Shown here piece after piece: positions 42,077 through 50,368 of a DNA stretch of 64,000 nt. Both the position numbers and the translations under genes were made by a program. The notes under the pieces were generated by a model. It worked only from the letters and a program-made list of their open reading frames with translations. It was not told the DNA's origin and did no database searches. The DNA comes from Zobellella endophytica (GTDB lineage: Bacteria > Pseudomonadota > Gammaproteobacteria > Enterobacterales > Aeromonadaceae), in the NCBI RefSeq assembly GCF_003012775.1, contig NZ_PXYG01000002.1, positions 773,554 through 837,553 on the forward strand, given 5' to 3'. How positions within the stretch are numbered: the stretch's first letter is position 1; each line of letters begins with the position of its first letter.

Positions 42077-42664
42077 TCAGCGGGGCCTGTCCCGCAACCG
42101 CTGGTAGTGATCGATCACCCGGGACACGTAGCGGCGGGTCTCGGGAAAGGGCGGTATGGTGTCACCCCGGCGTCGGACGGCACCGGGTCCTGCATTGTAG
42201 GCCGCCAGGGCCAGGGACAGATCGTTGTCGAACATCCCCATCAGTTGCTTCAGGTAGCGGGCGCCGCCGCGAATGTTAGCCGTCGGCTCCCACACATCGG
42301 CCACCCCCAGCGCCTTCGCCGTGTCCGGCATCAGTTGCATCAGGCCGGCGGCGCCCTTGGGGGAAAGCGCGGTGGGATTGTAGTTGGACTCGGCGTGGAT
42401 CACCGCATGCAACAGGGTTTCCGGCAGTTCATGCTCCTGCGCCGCGTCGGCAATGATCTCGGCGTAAGGTCGCTTGCCCGGGGCCGACGGGGCGCTGGCG
42501 CGCGGCGGGGGTGGCGGTTCGCGCAGCAGCAGCACATGGTTGCGACCCGCGGGGTAGATGTTGGTCAGGGTGATGCTGCCGTCCTCGGCTATCTCCATAT
42601 ACACATCGGCCCGGGCCGATGTCGCCAGCACGGTGCACAGCCATAACAGGGTAGTCGATTTCAT
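42077..42664 (-). CDS. Lytic transglycosylase (SLT domain)
   Basis: A 195-residue periplasmic muramidase: signal peptide (1-19, ending ARA), a small DUF4124-like stretch, a Pro-rich linker and an SLT domain with catalytic Glu92 in AESNYNPTALSPKGAAGLMQLMP-type context (split here: AESNYNP, then GAAGLMQLMP) and AAYNAGPGAV. Dedicated transglycosylases often open the cell wall for secretion or pilus machines, which fits its place between the two halves of the locus. A GGGAG site precedes the ATG. Confidence 0.92.
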   Translation of the reverse strand: MKSTTLLWLCTVLATSARADVYMEIAEDGSITLTNIYPAGRNHVLLLREPPPPPRASAPSAPGKRPYAEIIADAAQEHELPETLLHAVIHAESNYNPTALSPKGAAGLMQLMPDTAKALGVADVWEPTANIRGGARYLKQLMGMFDNDLSLALAAYNAGPGAVRRRGDTIPPFPETRRYVSRVIDHYQRLRDRPR

Positions 42665-42734
42665 CCTTGATACTCCCTAGGGCCTGGAAAACGGGCCGGC
42701 GCTCACCTCCTGTTCCGGCCCCGTCGCTGCAACA

Positions 42735-42751
42735 GGCAAGGACCATGCCGT
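42735..42751 (-). promoter_or_regulatory. Putative sigma54 promoter of the lytic transglycosylase gene
   Basis: On minus, ACGGCATGGTCCTTGCC has the invariant GG and GC ten bases apart and a perfect TTGC -12 element; the -24 flanks are weaker. The predicted start is near 42724, about 60 bases before the ATG, the same spacing as in the ATPase operon. Confidence 0.5.
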
Positions 42752-42852
42752 TCCCCCGGTTCACCCCGGCGGGCCGCGGCACCCTGTCCGAGACCTGTAT
42801 GAAATATAGCGGCATTTTGCCGGGCAACGGACGGATACTGCACCGCCACAGA

Positions 42853-42869
42853 CTTGCATGGTTCTTGCA
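42853..42869 (+). promoter_or_regulatory. Putative sigma54 promoter of gspG-gspF
   Basis: CTTGCATGGTTCTTGCA matches YTGGCACGRNNNTTGCW with two mismatches; one of them changes the first G of the -24 GG pair. The -12 TTGCA is perfect. The predicted start is near 42880, 27 bases before the gspG ATG. It diverges from the transglycosylase promoter. Confidence 0.5.
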
Positions 42870-42906
42870 TTGTTTATCCACGGGTCATGGCACAGGGAGG
42901 TGAGAC

Positions 42907-43347
42907 ATGAAACCGAATGACGGAATGCCCGGGCGCCGCCGGCCCGACCGGGGCTTTACCCTGCTCGAACTGCTGGTAGTACTGGTGGTACTCGGGCTGC
43001 TGGCCGGCATCGTCGCGCCCAAGTACTTCACCCAGCTCGGGCGTTCCGAGGTGAAGGTGGCGCGGGCGCAGATCGAAGGCCTGGCCAAGGCGCTGGACCT
43101 CTACCGGCTCGAGGTGGGCCGCTACCCCACCACGGAGCAGGGCCTGAATGCCCTGATGCTGGCGCCGAATGACGAGCCCAAGTGGGGGGGGCCCTACCTG
43201 CAGAAGCAGGTGCCGCAGGACCCTTGGGGACGGGACTACGTCTACCGCTCGCCGGGAGAATACGGCGATTACGACCTGCTGTCGCTGGGCAAGGATGGCC
43301 AGCCCGGCGGTGACGGAGAGAGTGCGGAAATCACCAGTTGGCAATAG
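42907..43347 (+). CDS. gspG: Major pseudopilin GspG
   Basis: A 146-residue type II secretion major pseudopilin. The prepilin site is G16|F17 with Glu at +5 (FTLLELLVVLVVLGLL). The body shows the classic GspG features YPTTEQGLNALM, VPQDPWGRDYVY and a C-terminal calcium loop with DGQPGGDGESAEITSW. A GGGAGG site precedes the ATG. It is separated from the other pilin genes, which are 9 kb away on the opposite strand, and is followed by gspF. Confidence 0.95.
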   Translation: MKPNDGMPGRRRPDRGFTLLELLVVLVVLGLLAGIVAPKYFTQLGRSEVKVARAQIEGLAKALDLYRLEVGRYPTTEQGLNALMLAPNDEPKWGGPYLQKQVPQDPWGRDYVYRSPGEYGDYDLLSLGKDGQPGGDGESAEITSWQ

Positions 43348-43361
43348 CGGAGGCAGACAGG

Positions 43362-44552
43362 ATGCGTTTTCATGTCAAAGGCGTCGGCAAACCCGTCGGC
43401 ATCGTTTCCCTGCAGCTGGATGCGCCGTCCGCGACCGACGCCCGGCTGCTGGCCGAAGGCCAGGGATTGCGGGTGCTGGCGGTACGGCCCCAGCACCTCT
43501 GGGTCCTCGCTCGCTGGCAGCGGCGCGAGCCATTTCCGCTGCTGTTGTTCAGCCAGGAGCTGGCGACCCTGCTCCGGGCCGGACTGGCCCTGATCGATGC
43601 CCTCGAAAGCCTGGCCGAGAAGGAGTCCGAGCCGCTCGCCCGCACCACCCTGATCGGGCTGGTGCGCCTGCTTTATGAAGGCAAGTCGCTCTCCCAGGCG
43701 CTGGGGCAGTTTCCCGACCGGTTTCCGCCGCTGTACGTGGCCCTGGTCCAGTCCAGCGAGAAGACCGGTACCGTCGGCGAAGCGCTGGAGCGTTATGTGG
43801 CCTACCGCAGCCGGATGGACGAGGTGCGCCAGAAGATCATCGGGGCTTCCCTCTATCCCCTGCTGCTGTTCCTGGTCGGCTGCAGCGTGCTGTTGTTCCT
43901 GATCGGCTATGTGGTGCCCCGCTTCAGCTTGGTGTTCGAAGGGCTGGGATCCAACCTGCCCTGGCTGTCGCTGATGCTGCTGAAGGCCGGGCTCTTCCTC
44001 GACCAGCACCAAGCTCCGCTCTTCGGTGGCTTGGTGCTGGTGGTCGCGGGTACGGCTATGCTGCTGCGCCAGGAGCGGGTCCGCCAGGGGCTGTTGCGCC
44101 AGTTCGAGCGGATTCCGGCGCTGCGCCGGCGCCTGGCCATCTACGAGCTGGCGCGCTTCTATCGTTCGCTCGGCATCCTGCTGCAGGGCGGCATCCCCAT
44201 CCTCACCGCCCTGAAGATGGTCCGCGGCCTGCTGGGCGCCGCCGCCCGCGGACGGCTCGAGCAGGCCGGCGGTCAGATCCGGGAGGGGCAGGCCCTGTCC
44301 ACCGCCCTCGAAGCCAACCGGCTGACCACGCCGGTGTCGCTGCGCATGCTGCGGGCGGGAGAAAGGTCGGGCAACCTGGGAGAGATGATGGAGCGCACGG
44401 CGGACTTCTACGACGACGATGTCAGCCGCTGGCTCGAATGGTTCGTCCGCCTGTTCGAGCCGCTGCTGATGACCTTTATCGGCCTGCTGATCGGCATCAT
44501 CGTGATCCTGATGTATATCCCCATCTTCGAGCTGGCTTCCAGCATCCAGTAG
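43362..44552 (+). CDS. gspF: Type II secretion/pilus platform protein GspF
   Basis: A 396-residue GspF/PilC polytopic protein with two GspF domains (about 60-185 and 260-385) and three membrane helices, the last near the C-terminus (LIGIIVILMYIPIFELAS). It couples the ATPase to pseudopilus assembly. I chose 43362 because GGAGG lies eight bases upstream. It starts 15 bases after gspG and converges on the activator gene. Confidence 0.94.
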   Translation: MRFHVKGVGKPVGIVSLQLDAPSATDARLLAEGQGLRVLAVRPQHLWVLARWQRREPFPLLLFSQELATLLRAGLALIDALESLAEKESEPLARTTLIGLVRLLYEGKSLSQALGQFPDRFPPLYVALVQSSEKTGTVGEALERYVAYRSRMDEVRQKIIGASLYPLLLFLVGCSVLLFLIGYVVPRFSLVFEGLGSNLPWLSLMLLKAGLFLDQHQAPLFGGLVLVVAGTAMLLRQERVRQGLLRQFERIPALRRRLAIYELARFYRSLGILLQGGIPILTALKMVRGLLGAAARGRLEQAGGQIREGQALSTALEANRLTTPVSLRMLRAGERSGNLGEMMERTADFYDDDVSRWLEWFVRLFEPLLMTFIGLLIGIIVILMYIPIFELASSIQ

Positions 44553-44572
44553 CGCCGGTCAGCACCGGCGCT
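44551..44572. terminator. Hairpin at the gspF / activator convergence
   Basis: AGCGCCGG and CCGGCGCT form an eight-pair stem around a six-base loop, spanning the ends of both convergent genes. No T-tract follows on either strand, so termination efficiency is doubtful. Confidence 0.35.
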
Positions 44573-45980
44573 CGGGTCGCACCAGCCCCAGCCGCTCGAT
44601 GCGGTAGCGCAGCATGTCCCGGGTAATGCCCAGCAGGCGGGCCGATTTGGTGACGTTCCAGTCGGTCTTGTGAAGCATGCGGATCACCATGTCCCGCTCG
44701 AACTCCAGCAGGTTGAGCTCGTCCGCCTCGACATCATCCCCGGGCGCTGCCGGCTCGGGCTCATCGGCGCCGGCCGGGGTGGTATCCGGCACCAGGCTGA
44801 TGCCCAGTTGCTCCGGGGTGATCGAGGGACTCTGGGCGAGCAGGACCGCCTGCTCCAGCATGTTGCGCAGCTCCCGGACGTTGCCCGGCCAGCGATAACA
44901 GTGCAGCAGCCGCTCCGCCGCCGGCGAAAACTGTAGCCCGGCCTTGCCGTAGCGGCGGCCGAGCTCGGCCAGGAAATGGCGGGCCAGCAACAGGATGTCG
45001 TCGCCGCGCTCGGCCAGGCTGGGCAGTTTGATGGAAATAATCTTCAGGCGAAAGAAGAGGTCGCTGCGAAACTTGCCCTGGCGCACCATCTCCTCGAGAT
45101 TGCAGTTGGTGGCGCTGACGATGCGCAGGTTGATCTTGCGTTCCTTGACCGAGCCGATCCGGCGGATGGTCCTGTCTTCCAGCAGCTTGAGCAGCTTGGC
45201 CTGCAGGCCCAGATCCATCTCCCCGATCTCGTCCAGGAACAGGGTGCCGCCGTCCGCCGCCTCGACCAGGCCGATGCGGCGCTCCTTGGCGTCGGTAAAG
45301 GCTCCCTTCTCGTGGCCGAACAACTCGGCCTCCAGCAGGTGGGAGGGAATGGACGCACAGTTGAATTCGACGAAGGGCTCCTTGCTGCGGCAGCCGTCCA
45401 CGTGCAGGGCCCGGGCGACCAGTTCCTTGCCGGTGCCGGTTTCGCCCTCGATCAGCACGCTCGGCAGATCCGCCCCCGCCATCCGCGCTTCCGCCTCCAG
45501 CAACTGGCGTACCATCTGTTTCACCTTCTGCATGGCCGCAGAGTTGCCGAGCAGCGCCGCCAGCCCCGCGTTCTGTCCTTCACGGTGCTGATAGAAGTGC
45601 AGCTGGCATTCCATGCGCTGGGCCTGCAGTGCCTTGTCCAGCAGCAGCTTGAGCTCGGCCAGGGCCACCGGCTTGGTCAGGTAGTGAAAAGCGCCCACCT
45701 TCATCGCCTCCACCGCGTCCTCGATATTGCCGTAGCCGGTCATCATGATCACCTTGAGCTGGGGATCCGCGATGGTGAGCTGCTGCAGCAGTTGCAGGCC
45801 ATTCATCCCGGGCAGCGAGTTGTCGGTCAGCACGATATCCGGGTGCTGGGACTGCTGCACCGTCAGCGCCTCCTCCGCCGAATGGCAGATCTGGGCATCG
45901 AACTGCCGGCGCCGGAGATAGGTCTGGATGTTTTCCGCCAGAACAGGGTCATCCTCGACAATCAGTATGCTGTGTTCCAT
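44559..45980 (-). CDS. NtrC-type sigma54-dependent response regulator
   Basis: A 473-residue activator with three domains: receiver (phospho-Asp53), sigma54-interacting AAA+ domain (Walker A GETGTGKE at 179-186, GAFTDA loop at 226-231, Walker B LFLDEIGEM, RFRSDLFFRL-type region) and a C-terminal Fis-type helix-turn-helix (NVTKSARLLGITRDMLRYRI). The intact GAFTDA loop shows it can contact sigma54. Its start lies inside the kinase gene (32-base overlap). It is the best candidate for binding the CCCCR-N4-YGGGG palindromes. Confidence 0.95.
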   Translation of the reverse strand: MEHSILIVEDDPVLAENIQTYLRRRQFDAQICHSAEEALTVQQSQHPDIVLTDNSLPGMNGLQLLQQLTIADPQLKVIMMTGYGNIEDAVEAMKVGAFHYLTKPVALAELKLLLDKALQAQRMECQLHFYQHREGQNAGLAALLGNSAAMQKVKQMVRQLLEAEARMAGADLPSVLIEGETGTGKELVARALHVDGCRSKEPFVEFNCASIPSHLLEAELFGHEKGAFTDAKERRIGLVEAADGGTLFLDEIGEMDLGLQAKLLKLLEDRTIRRIGSVKERKINLRIVSATNCNLEEMVRQGKFRSDLFFRLKIISIKLPSLAERGDDILLLARHFLAELGRRYGKAGLQFSPAAERLLHCYRWPGNVRELRNMLEQAVLLAQSPSITPEQLGISLVPDTTPAGADEPEPAAPGDDVEADELNLLEFERDMVIRMLHKTDWNVTKSARLLGITRDMLRYRIERLGLVRPERRC

Positions 45981-47436
45981 TTTCCCCCCCTGCGGCCAAC
46001 CGGAAGCTGAGGCAGACCCGGGTCCCCTCCTGCTCGCGGGAGGTCAGGCTGACCTTGCCGCCGAATCGTTCCATGATCCTTTTAACCAGTACCAGCCCCA
46101 CGCCCAGTCCCCCTTTCTTGGTAGTGTAGAACGGCTTGAAGGCCAGTGTTTCCTGTTCCGGGCTCATGCCCCTGCCGCTGTCGCTGATGATCAGGTGCAG
46201 CCGATGCGTCTGTTGATCAGGATCGATACGGATGCTCAGCCGCCCCCCCCCGGGCATGGCCTCGATGGCATTGGCCACCAGGCTGTTGAGCACCTGGGAG
46301 AGCAGCATTCGTTCGCTGATCACCGCCGGCGCCGGACCCTGGGGCGCCTCCACCTCGATGCGCGCCACCCGCAGCTGCTGTTCGAAGGCAATCAGGGTTT
46401 CCCGTACCGCGGCGGCGGGATCCACCGGCTCGCTGTCGCCGCTGATCGGGCGGGACGACAACAGCAGGCCGCGTACCCAGTGGGACATGCGATCGACCTG
46501 GGTGATGATGTCACCGATGTTTTTCTGCAACGGCGGCTCGGCAATATCCAGCGCCAGCTCGGCACTGGAACGAATGGTGGCGAGGGGATTGCGCAGGCTG
46601 TGGGCCACGGCGGAAGACATCTCGCCCAGGGCCACGAAGGTTTCGTTGGCGATCAGCTGCTGTTGCTGGGAGGCCAGCAGGATCGAGGCCCGGCGCACTA
46701 TCCAGAACAGGCCGCCGTAGATCAGCCCGCCGCCGATAAAGGTGGACAGCCAGATCAGCACATAACCACGCTGGATCCTGGCCAGCAGATCCTTCGGCTC
46801 CTTATAGATCTCGACCACCGACAGCACGCTGCCCTGCTCGTCCATCAGCGGGATATAAGTCTCGATAAAGAGCTTCTCCGGGTGCTGGATGAATTTCTGC
46901 TCTTGGCGGCCCTCGACCGCATGGACATCGCTGGTGACCATCCGCTCACCCGATACGAAGGCCGCCTCCAGATGAGGGTTCTGGCCGATACGCTTGCCGA
47001 TAAGGGACGGATTGGTCGACCAGACAATGATCCGGTCCGGCGCATAGATATTGGCCAGGAGGGCGTCGGGCAGGTGGGCGATATGATCGAGAAACTCCTG
47101 TCGCGCCTGTTTTCGGATGGCGGAGGTCGCCGCCGGATGCCGGTGATCCTCGCGCGGATCGAGCAGCTCCCCCATGGCCGCCAGAAAGGGGACGCCGGAA
47201 TGACTGACCTCGGCCTCGGCGATCGCCTCGATAAACTGGGCGCTGAGCATGGAATCGCGCTCCATGCTCTCCTTGACCAGAAAATGGGTGGTGATGTAGC
47301 CCAGCCCGATGGCGACGGTGGCGATGATCAACAGGCTCAGCAGGGAAAACCATCTGAGCAGATTGAATTGCGGTATGGCGTCGGCGGTACCCCCCCCGCG
47401 CTCGGCCCTGTCCTTGGTTCCAGGCAAATTGTGCAT
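45949..47436 (-). CDS. Membrane sensor histidine kinase of the secretion locus
   Basis: A 495-residue kinase with two membrane helices (about 30-52 and 226-247) enclosing a periplasmic sensor domain of about 170 residues (Cache-like by position), then a HisKA domain with His279 in SSAVAHSLRNPLATIRS and an HATPase domain with NAIEAMP, DSGRGM and GLGVGLVLVK. There is no HAMP or PAS that I can recognise. It is cotranscribed with and overlaps the sigma54 activator, so the two form a PilS/PilR- or AtoS/AtoC-like pair. Confidence 0.93.
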   Translation of the reverse strand: MHNLPGTKDRAERGGGTADAIPQFNLLRWFSLLSLLIIATVAIGLGYITTHFLVKESMERDSMLSAQFIEAIAEAEVSHSGVPFLAAMGELLDPREDHRHPAATSAIRKQARQEFLDHIAHLPDALLANIYAPDRIIVWSTNPSLIGKRIGQNPHLEAAFVSGERMVTSDVHAVEGRQEQKFIQHPEKLFIETYIPLMDEQGSVLSVVEIYKEPKDLLARIQRGYVLIWLSTFIGGGLIYGGLFWIVRRASILLASQQQQLIANETFVALGEMSSAVAHSLRNPLATIRSSAELALDIAEPPLQKNIGDIITQVDRMSHWVRGLLLSSRPISGDSEPVDPAAAVRETLIAFEQQLRVARIEVEAPQGPAPAVISERMLLSQVLNSLVANAIEAMPGGGRLSIRIDPDQQTHRLHLIISDSGRGMSPEQETLAFKPFYTTKKGGLGVGLVLVKRIMERFGGKVSLTSREQEGTRVCLSFRLAAGGENGTQHTDCRG

Positions 47437-47729
47437 AGGACGTCCTGTCCATTTTTCCGACTACCATGCAGGGACCCGGTAAGTCAATGGCTTGTCTCTT
47501 GATGTTACCCTGAAATCCGGTAGGGGGCCGGGCTTCCTCCCCGTCCCGCCACCGGCATTCCCGATGCTCCGGCCCCTTCCATGACCGGAAAACAAGCGAC
47601 GATTTACCCGGCAACGCATATCCCCGTTCTCCCAGCTAGTATAGTTCAGTCGCCGGGCTCCGCTTAGGGGATATCGGCGGCTGTGTTATAGTGCCGCCAC
47701 TTTTACCTTGAATGGGGTGATTTCAACAC

Positions 47730-48299
47730 ATGACTATCGAACAACAACTGCAACAGCGCGGCGGTGACCGGTGCGAGCTGTGCGGCGGCGGCGGCGAACA
47801 GCTGCAACTGCACGCGGTGGCACCGCGCGCCGCCGACAGTGCCGATCACTGTGCCCTACTGTGCGCCCACTGCCAGGCCGAGCTGGACGGCCCCCAGGAT
47901 CACAACCACTGGCGCTGCCTCAACGACAGCATGTGGAGTCCGGTGCCGGCGGTGCAGGTGCTGGCCTGGCGCACCCTGAAAAAGCTTTCCGGTGAAGTCT
48001 GGGCCCGGGACCTGCTGGACATGCTCTACCTGGAGCCAGAGGTGCAGCAGTGGGCCGAAGACGGCCTGGCCGCCGAGGAAGACGACAGCGAGCCGACCTT
48101 CGACAGCAACGGCACCCGGCTGCAGGCCGGCGATGCGGTCACCCTGATCAAGGATCTGGAGGTCAAGGGCGCGGGCTTCACCGCCAAGCGCGGCACCCTG
48201 GTCAAGAACATCAGCCTGACCAATAATCCGGAGCATATCGAAGGCAAGGTCAACGGCGTGCAAATCGTGCTGGTGGCCAAATTCCTGAAAAAGGCCTGA
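47730..48299 (+). CDS. PhnA/YjdM-family zinc-ribbon protein, long form
   Basis: A 189-residue PhnA-domain protein. The N-terminal zinc ribbon is CELC...CAHC (residues ~15-48), and the C-terminal part (from about 120) is the SH3-like YjdM domain (LQAGDAVTLIKDLEVKG). E. coli YjdM is about 111 residues; the extra middle segment here is typical of a longer subgroup. Despite the name there is no phosphonate gene nearby and its function is unknown. It has its own promoter region, divergent from the kinase. Confidence 0.88.
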   Translation: MTIEQQLQQRGGDRCELCGGGGEQLQLHAVAPRAADSADHCALLCAHCQAELDGPQDHNHWRCLNDSMWSPVPAVQVLAWRTLKKLSGEVWARDLLDMLYLEPEVQQWAEDGLAAEEDDSEPTFDSNGTRLQAGDAVTLIKDLEVKGAGFTAKRGTLVKNISLTNNPEHIEGKVNGVQIVLVAKFLKKA

Positions 48300-48319
48300 G
48301 CAGGAGCCGGGAGGTAGCC

Positions 48320-48631
48320 ATGTACAAGTTGGTGTTCTTCGTGCCCGAATCCCATCTGGAGCCGGTCAAAACGGCGGTGTTCGCCACCGGCGCCGGAAAA
48401 ATCGGCGACTACGATCAATGCTGCTTCGAAACCCGGGGGCTGGGTCAGTTCCGCCCCCTGGCCGGGGCCAGTCCCTTTATCGGCCAGCCCGGCGAGCTGG
48501 AGCAGGTGGCCGAGGTGCGGGTCGAACTGGTGTGCGACGATCACCTGATCCGGGCCGCCGTCGCCGCCCTCCGCGCCACCCACCCTTACGAAGAGCCCGC
48601 CTTCGACTCCTGGCCCCTGGCCGGGTTCTAG
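48320..48631 (+). CDS. NIF3-like (YqfO/CutA-fold) small protein
   Basis: A 103-residue protein matching the inserted domain of the NIF3 family (MYKLVFFVPESHLEPVKTAVF, ending THPYEEPAFDSWPL). Free-standing copies are common in gammaproteobacteria and their role is unknown. A GGGAGG site precedes the ATG. It follows the PhnA-like gene by 20 bases. Confidence 0.85.
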   Translation: MYKLVFFVPESHLEPVKTAVFATGAGKIGDYDQCCFETRGLGQFRPLAGASPFIGQPGELEQVAEVRVELVCDDHLIRAAVAALRATHPYEEPAFDSWPLAGF

Positions 48632-48689
48632 TCCGGCAGCGGCAGCCGCCGCTCGGGCAGGGCCGCCATCAGGTAGGCGATACAGGCCG

Positions 48690-49653
48690 CCGCCGACCAC
48701 TTTGACATCAAGCTGTAGTTCGAACATTTCGATTTCGCCAGCTGCGACGACTACCTGCAACACGGCAAGATGCTGCACGACGACTGGTTCCAGAGCCTGT
48801 ACGGCTTCGACGCCATCTACTTCGGCGCCGTCGGCTGGCCGGAAAAGGTGCCGGACCACATTTCCCTGTGGGACTCGCTGCTGCAGTTCCGCCGCGCCTT
48901 CGATCGGTATGTCAACCTGCGGCCCTGCCGCCTGCTGCCCGGCATCAAGAGCCCGCTGGCCGGACGGCAGCCGGGGAATATCGACTTCTACGTAGTGCGG
49001 GAGAGTACCGAGGGCGAGTATTCCAGCGTCGGCGGCAAGATGTTCGAAGGCACCGAGCGGGAAATCGTCATCCAGGAAACGGTGATGACCCGCACCGAAG
49101 TCGACCGGGTGCTGAAATACGCCTTCGAGCTGGCTCAACGACGGCCGTGCCGCAAGCTGACCTCGGCCACCAAATACAACGGCATCGCCATCACCATGCC
49201 CTGGTGGGATCAACGGGTGGCCGCCATGGCCAAGGGCTATCCGCAGGTGGCAGTGGATCAGTTCCATATCGATATCCTCACCGCCCATTTCGTGCTGCAT
49301 CCGGACTGGTTCGACGTGGTGGTGGCCAGCAACCTGTTCGGCGGCATCCTCTCAGATCTGGTGCCGGCCTGTACCGGCACCATCGGCCAATATCAACCCG
49401 GAAGGCCGTTTCCCCAGCCTGTCCGAGCCGGTGCATGGCCGCGCCCCGGACATCGCCGGGCGCGGTAGGCCAGATCTGGTCCGGCGCCATGATGCTGGAA
49501 CACCTGGGCCACGCCGAGGCGGGCCAGGCGATACTGGCCGCCATCGAAGCTGTGCTGACAGAGGCGGACGGCAGCCGGCTCACCCCCGACCTCAAGGGCC
49601 AGGGCACCACCGCCACCCTGGGCGAGGCCATCGCCCGCCGACTGTCCCGGTAA
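48690..49653 (+). pseudogene. Decayed tartrate/D-malate dehydrogenase (TtuC/DmlA family)
   Basis: Clear similarity to the isocitrate/isopropylmalate dehydrogenase family: FEHFDFASCDDYLQHGKM, GFDAIYFGAVGWP, VRESTEGEYSSVGG, then SAMML-type end GQIWSGAMMLEHLGHAEAGQ. It is broken at least four ways. The N-terminal nucleotide-fold start is missing. A TAG interrupts the frame near 48718, where Gln is expected. The IAPSAN segment is lost with a frame change near 49388. A second frame change occurs near 49468. The C-terminal end is intact to the stop at 49653. Confidence 0.9.
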
Positions 49654-49711
49654 CTGCCACTCATGCCGCAATGAGGATACAATCAGGGTATCCCCAACGC
49701 CCGGAGCCCTT

Positions 49712-50173
49712 ATGTACGCCACCCTGCCAAGCCCCCTGGGCACCCTTTATATCGCCGCCAGCGACGACGCCATCCTCGAAGTCGACTTCCGGGACGAAGC
49801 AATGCCACCCTGCCCGCCGGCCAGCCCCCTGCTGCAGGCCGCCTGCGACCAGCTCGACGCCTACTTCCACGGGGAGCGGCAACGGTTCGATCTGCCCCTG
49901 GCGCCCCGAGGCACCCCCTTCCAGCAGGAAGTCTGGCAGGCCCTGCAGAGCATTCCCTGCGGCGAGCACCGCAGTTACCGCGATATCGCCGCCCTGATCG
50001 GCAACCCCAAAGCGATGCGGGCGGTGGGCATGGCCAACGGCCGCAATCCCGTCGCCATCATCATCCCCTGTCACCGGGTGATCGGTGCCGGTGGCAAGCT
50101 GGTGGGCTATGCCGGCGGCCTGGAGCGCAAGGTCTGGCTACTGCAACACGAAGCCGGCATGGCCGACCACTAG
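49712..50173 (+). CDS. ogt: Methylated-DNA--protein-cysteine methyltransferase
   Basis: A 153-residue O6-alkylguanine repair protein. The alkyl-acceptor Cys120 lies in IIIPCHRVIG, followed by YAGGLERKVWLL. The N-terminal ribonuclease-like half is present, and the length fits Ogt rather than the longer Ada. It has no partner genes; csrB lies downstream. Confidence 0.94.
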   Translation: MYATLPSPLGTLYIAASDDAILEVDFRDEAMPPCPPASPLLQAACDQLDAYFHGERQRFDLPLAPRGTPFQQEVWQALQSIPCGEHRSYRDIAALIGNPKAMRAVGMANGRNPVAIIIPCHRVIGAGGKLVGYAGGLERKVWLLQHEAGMADH

Positions 50174-50192
50174 CGATATAGACCTGCCAAAT

Positions 50193-50210
50193 TGTAAGAG
50201 ATCTCTCAAG
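50193..50210. promoter_or_regulatory. UvrY/GacA-type box upstream of csrB
   Basis: TGTAAGAGATCTCTCAAG closely resembles the E. coli csrB UvrY site (TGTGAGAGATCTCTTACA) and carries a perfect GacA left half. Its centre is about 167 bases upstream of the predicted csrB start. Confidence 0.75.
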
Positions 50211-50275
50211 CTGGCGACAGAGAAAACGTTTTCACTACGCGGAACCTGCCAGGAAAAATAATTTTTTAATTTAAA

Positions 50276-50288
50276 AATCAATGCGTTG
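50276..50288. promoter_or_regulatory. IHF site between the UvrY box and the csrB promoter
   Basis: AATCAATGCGTTG is an exact match to WATCAANNNNTTR, inside a strongly AT-rich stretch. IHF bending between the distal UvrY box and the promoter is known for E. coli csrB. Confidence 0.7.
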
Positions 50289-50334
50289 ATGGCAAACATC
50301 GATTTCTGACAGCGCCGGTGCCCATTTTACTTGC

Positions 50335-50362
50335 TTGAGCCGCTCGGGAGTTGGGCTATTAT
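50335..50362 (+). promoter_or_regulatory. csrB promoter
   Basis: TTGAGC and TATTAT are 16 bases apart, giving a predicted RNA start near 50369, just before the first GGA motif. Confidence 0.65.
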
Positions 50363-50368
50363 CTCTCC

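Noticed and set aside
32722..44552. Assignment of the secretion locus as the MSHA pilus.
   Set aside because: There is no MshA-type major pilin, MshM or MshQ; the gene order differs, GspG is of the T2SS type with a calcium loop, and the TPR is fused to the secretin.
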